A stretch of DNA of 64,000 bases from Spartobacteria bacterium (GTDB lineage: Bacteria; Verrucomicrobiota; Verrucomicrobiia; Chthoniobacterales; UBA10450): the NCBI GenBank assembly GCA_003134765.1, contig PLCM01000018.1, forward strand, positions 99,465 through 163,464. The letters run 5' to 3'. Below the pieces are notes generated by a model, which searched no databases, was not told the origin of the DNA, and saw nothing but the letters and a program-made list of their open reading frames with translations. Shown in pieces: positions 62,996 to 64,000 of the stretch. The number at the start of each line of letters is the position of its first letter. Position 1 is the stretch's first letter. A program made the position numbers and the translations under genes.

Positions 62996-64000
62996 TCAAT
63001 CCCCCTCATCCTCTTCCACCGGCTCCGCCTTTCGGACGCGGATATCACCAGGATCGGTCCGCTTCTTTTTGTTTCCGTTCTCTTTGTAAACGTCCTTCAA
63101 AATCATCGCGATCATCGGCGCCGCCGCGCTGCCGCCATGCGCTGTGCTGCCGACATCGCCTTCATAGAGTGCGGCGAATGCATATTGTGGTTTCTCGGCC
63201 GGCACGAACCCGGCGAACCACGCCGCGGTCCGCTCCTTGTTCTTCGGGCCCCACTGCGCCGTCCCGGTTTTTCCGGCGACTGAGACCCCGTCGAGACTGG
63301 CCTGATGCGCCGTCCCGCCCGGTCCGTTCACGACGTTAATCATCGCGGTCCGCAGCTGCGACATCGTGTCGGCCGACGCGCCGAGCGTCTTTTTCTCCCG
63401 GACCTGAAATGCCGTCACGATTTCGTTATCTACTGTCTGCACCTGCTCCACCAGCCGGGTCTGATAAAATGTTCCGCCGTTGCCGATAATTCCCATCGCC
63501 TGCGCCATTTGCAGGGGCGTCGTCTGCATGTCGCCCTGGCCGATGGAAAGATTGGCGATATCGCCGTTCAGTAATTTCCGGCCGTGAGTCGCTTTCATGT
63601 ATTGGTCGTTAGGCACGCGCCCTTCCACTTCACCCCGCAACGGGATTCCGCATTTTGCGCCGAACCCGAGCCGCTGGGCCCATTCCAGAATCGGCTCCGA
63701 CCCGGTCTTGATCCCGACCTGGTAAAACCAGGTGTCGCAGGATTCCGTCATCGCTTCCACGAAGTTCAGTGGGCCGCGGTCGGTCTTCTTCCAGTTGTGA
63801 AACAACACGTTGCCGATCTGAATTGAAGGAACGCAGTTGAATTCTTCGTCAGAGCGCACCGTTCCGCTCTCGAGCGCGGCAATGCCGACGGCAACCTTGA
63901 AGGTTGACCCAGGCGGATAGGATGAGCGGAAAGCGCGCGGCAGGAGCGGAATGTCGGGATCGTCCTGGAGGGCCTTGAATTTTTCGGCCGAGATGTTGGG
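62996..64000 (-). CDS. Penicillin-binding protein 2, C-terminal part (5' end outside the window)
   Basis: Class B PBP needed for elongation and cell shape (MrdA/PbpA-like). The visible 334 residues are the transpeptidase domain: YPPGSTFKVA (SxxK nucleophile) near the window edge, TESCDTWFYQVG (SxD, second motif) and VAGKTGTAQWGP (KTG). The C-terminus ends in a charged RTDPGDIRVRKAEPVEEDEGD-like tail. The protein continues upstream beyond 64000. The tail overlaps nothing; convergent with the aldo/keto reductase. Confidence 0.9.
   Translation of the reverse strand, partial: PNISAEKFKALQDDPDIPLLPRAFRSSYPPGSTFKVAVGIAALESGTVRSDEEFNCVPSIQIGNVLFHNWKKTDRGPLNFVEAMTESCDTWFYQVGIKTGSEPILEWAQRLGFGAKCGIPLRGEVEGRVPNDQYMKATHGRKLLNGDIANLSIGQGDMQTTPLQMAQAMGIIGNGGTFYQTRLVEQVQTVDNEIVTAFQVREKKTLGASADTMSQLRTAMINVVNGPGGTAHQASLDGVSVAGKTGTAQWGPKNKERTAAWFAGFVPAEKPQYAFAALYEGDVGSTAHGGSAAAPMIAMILKDVYKENGNKKKRTDPGDIRVRKAEPVEEDEGD

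Overview
The window is a GC-rich, gene-dense bacterial chromosome segment with no phage, insertion sequence, transposase or CRISPR array. It most resembles the Verrucomicrobiota (Spartobacteria/Chthoniobacterales-like). This is an inference from three things: a double-length UvrA with four ABC ATPase modules, as in the PVC superphylum (Chlamydia also has one); a decayed copy of a C-terminal domain (LADPILELHDSNGA type) common in verrucomicrobial secreted proteins; and proline-rich TonB/ExbBD modules. The genes are mostly housekeeping.

Layout. 0-6 kb: giant uvrA. 6-12 kb: lgt, then exbB-exbD-tonB with an M28 membrane peptidase. 12-14 kb: an ATP-dependent DNA ligase and a conserved unknown gene. 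14-17 kb: purD, a catalytically dead S41-like protein, rnc. 17-22 kb: thiD, ferredoxin, TSUP transporter, universal stress protein, trpC, tRNA-Thr. 22-28 kb: an envelope glycan locus (polytopic membrane protein, methyltransferase, two GT2 transferases, GT87 transferase) converging on gatCA. 29-34 kb: two coiled-coil membrane proteins, sugar transferase and methyltransferases. 34-41 kb: rlmI-like gene, purC, mdh, malQ, uvrD/pcrA. 41-50 kb: pbpC and a 1966-residue alpha-2-macroglobulin. 50-54 kb: DUF4337, ruvC, lipB, an HTH-metallo-hydrolase, a hydroxyacid dehydrogenase. 54-58 kb: MOSC, DUF721, rpoN, two tiny secreted proteins, a sigma-54 activator. 58-62 kb: an overlapping amidohydrolase / DR2241-like / GAF / CbiX operon. 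62-64 kb: aldo/keto reductase and a PBP2 that runs off the window.

The most unusual property is the density and variety of short palindromic elements (about 60-180 bp, at least eight sequence families). They fill many intergenic gaps, and they also sit in frame inside protein-coding genes: five in uvrA, one in the uvrD/pcrA helicase, one in the cytoplasmic tail of pbpC. Others supply the stop codon or last residues of genes (malQ, rnc, uvrA) or false upstream start codons (lgt, exbD, purD, rnc, purC, cbiX, malQ). No RAYT-type transposase is seen here to explain their spread. A second theme is remnants of lost genes in the gaps: a TonB C-terminus, a DUF1003 C-terminus, a TPR C-terminus and the verrucomicrobial secreted-protein domain.

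The coordinates of start codons were chosen by family length, overlap with the upstream gene, and exclusion of palindrome-encoded leader peptides. They are inferences where stated.
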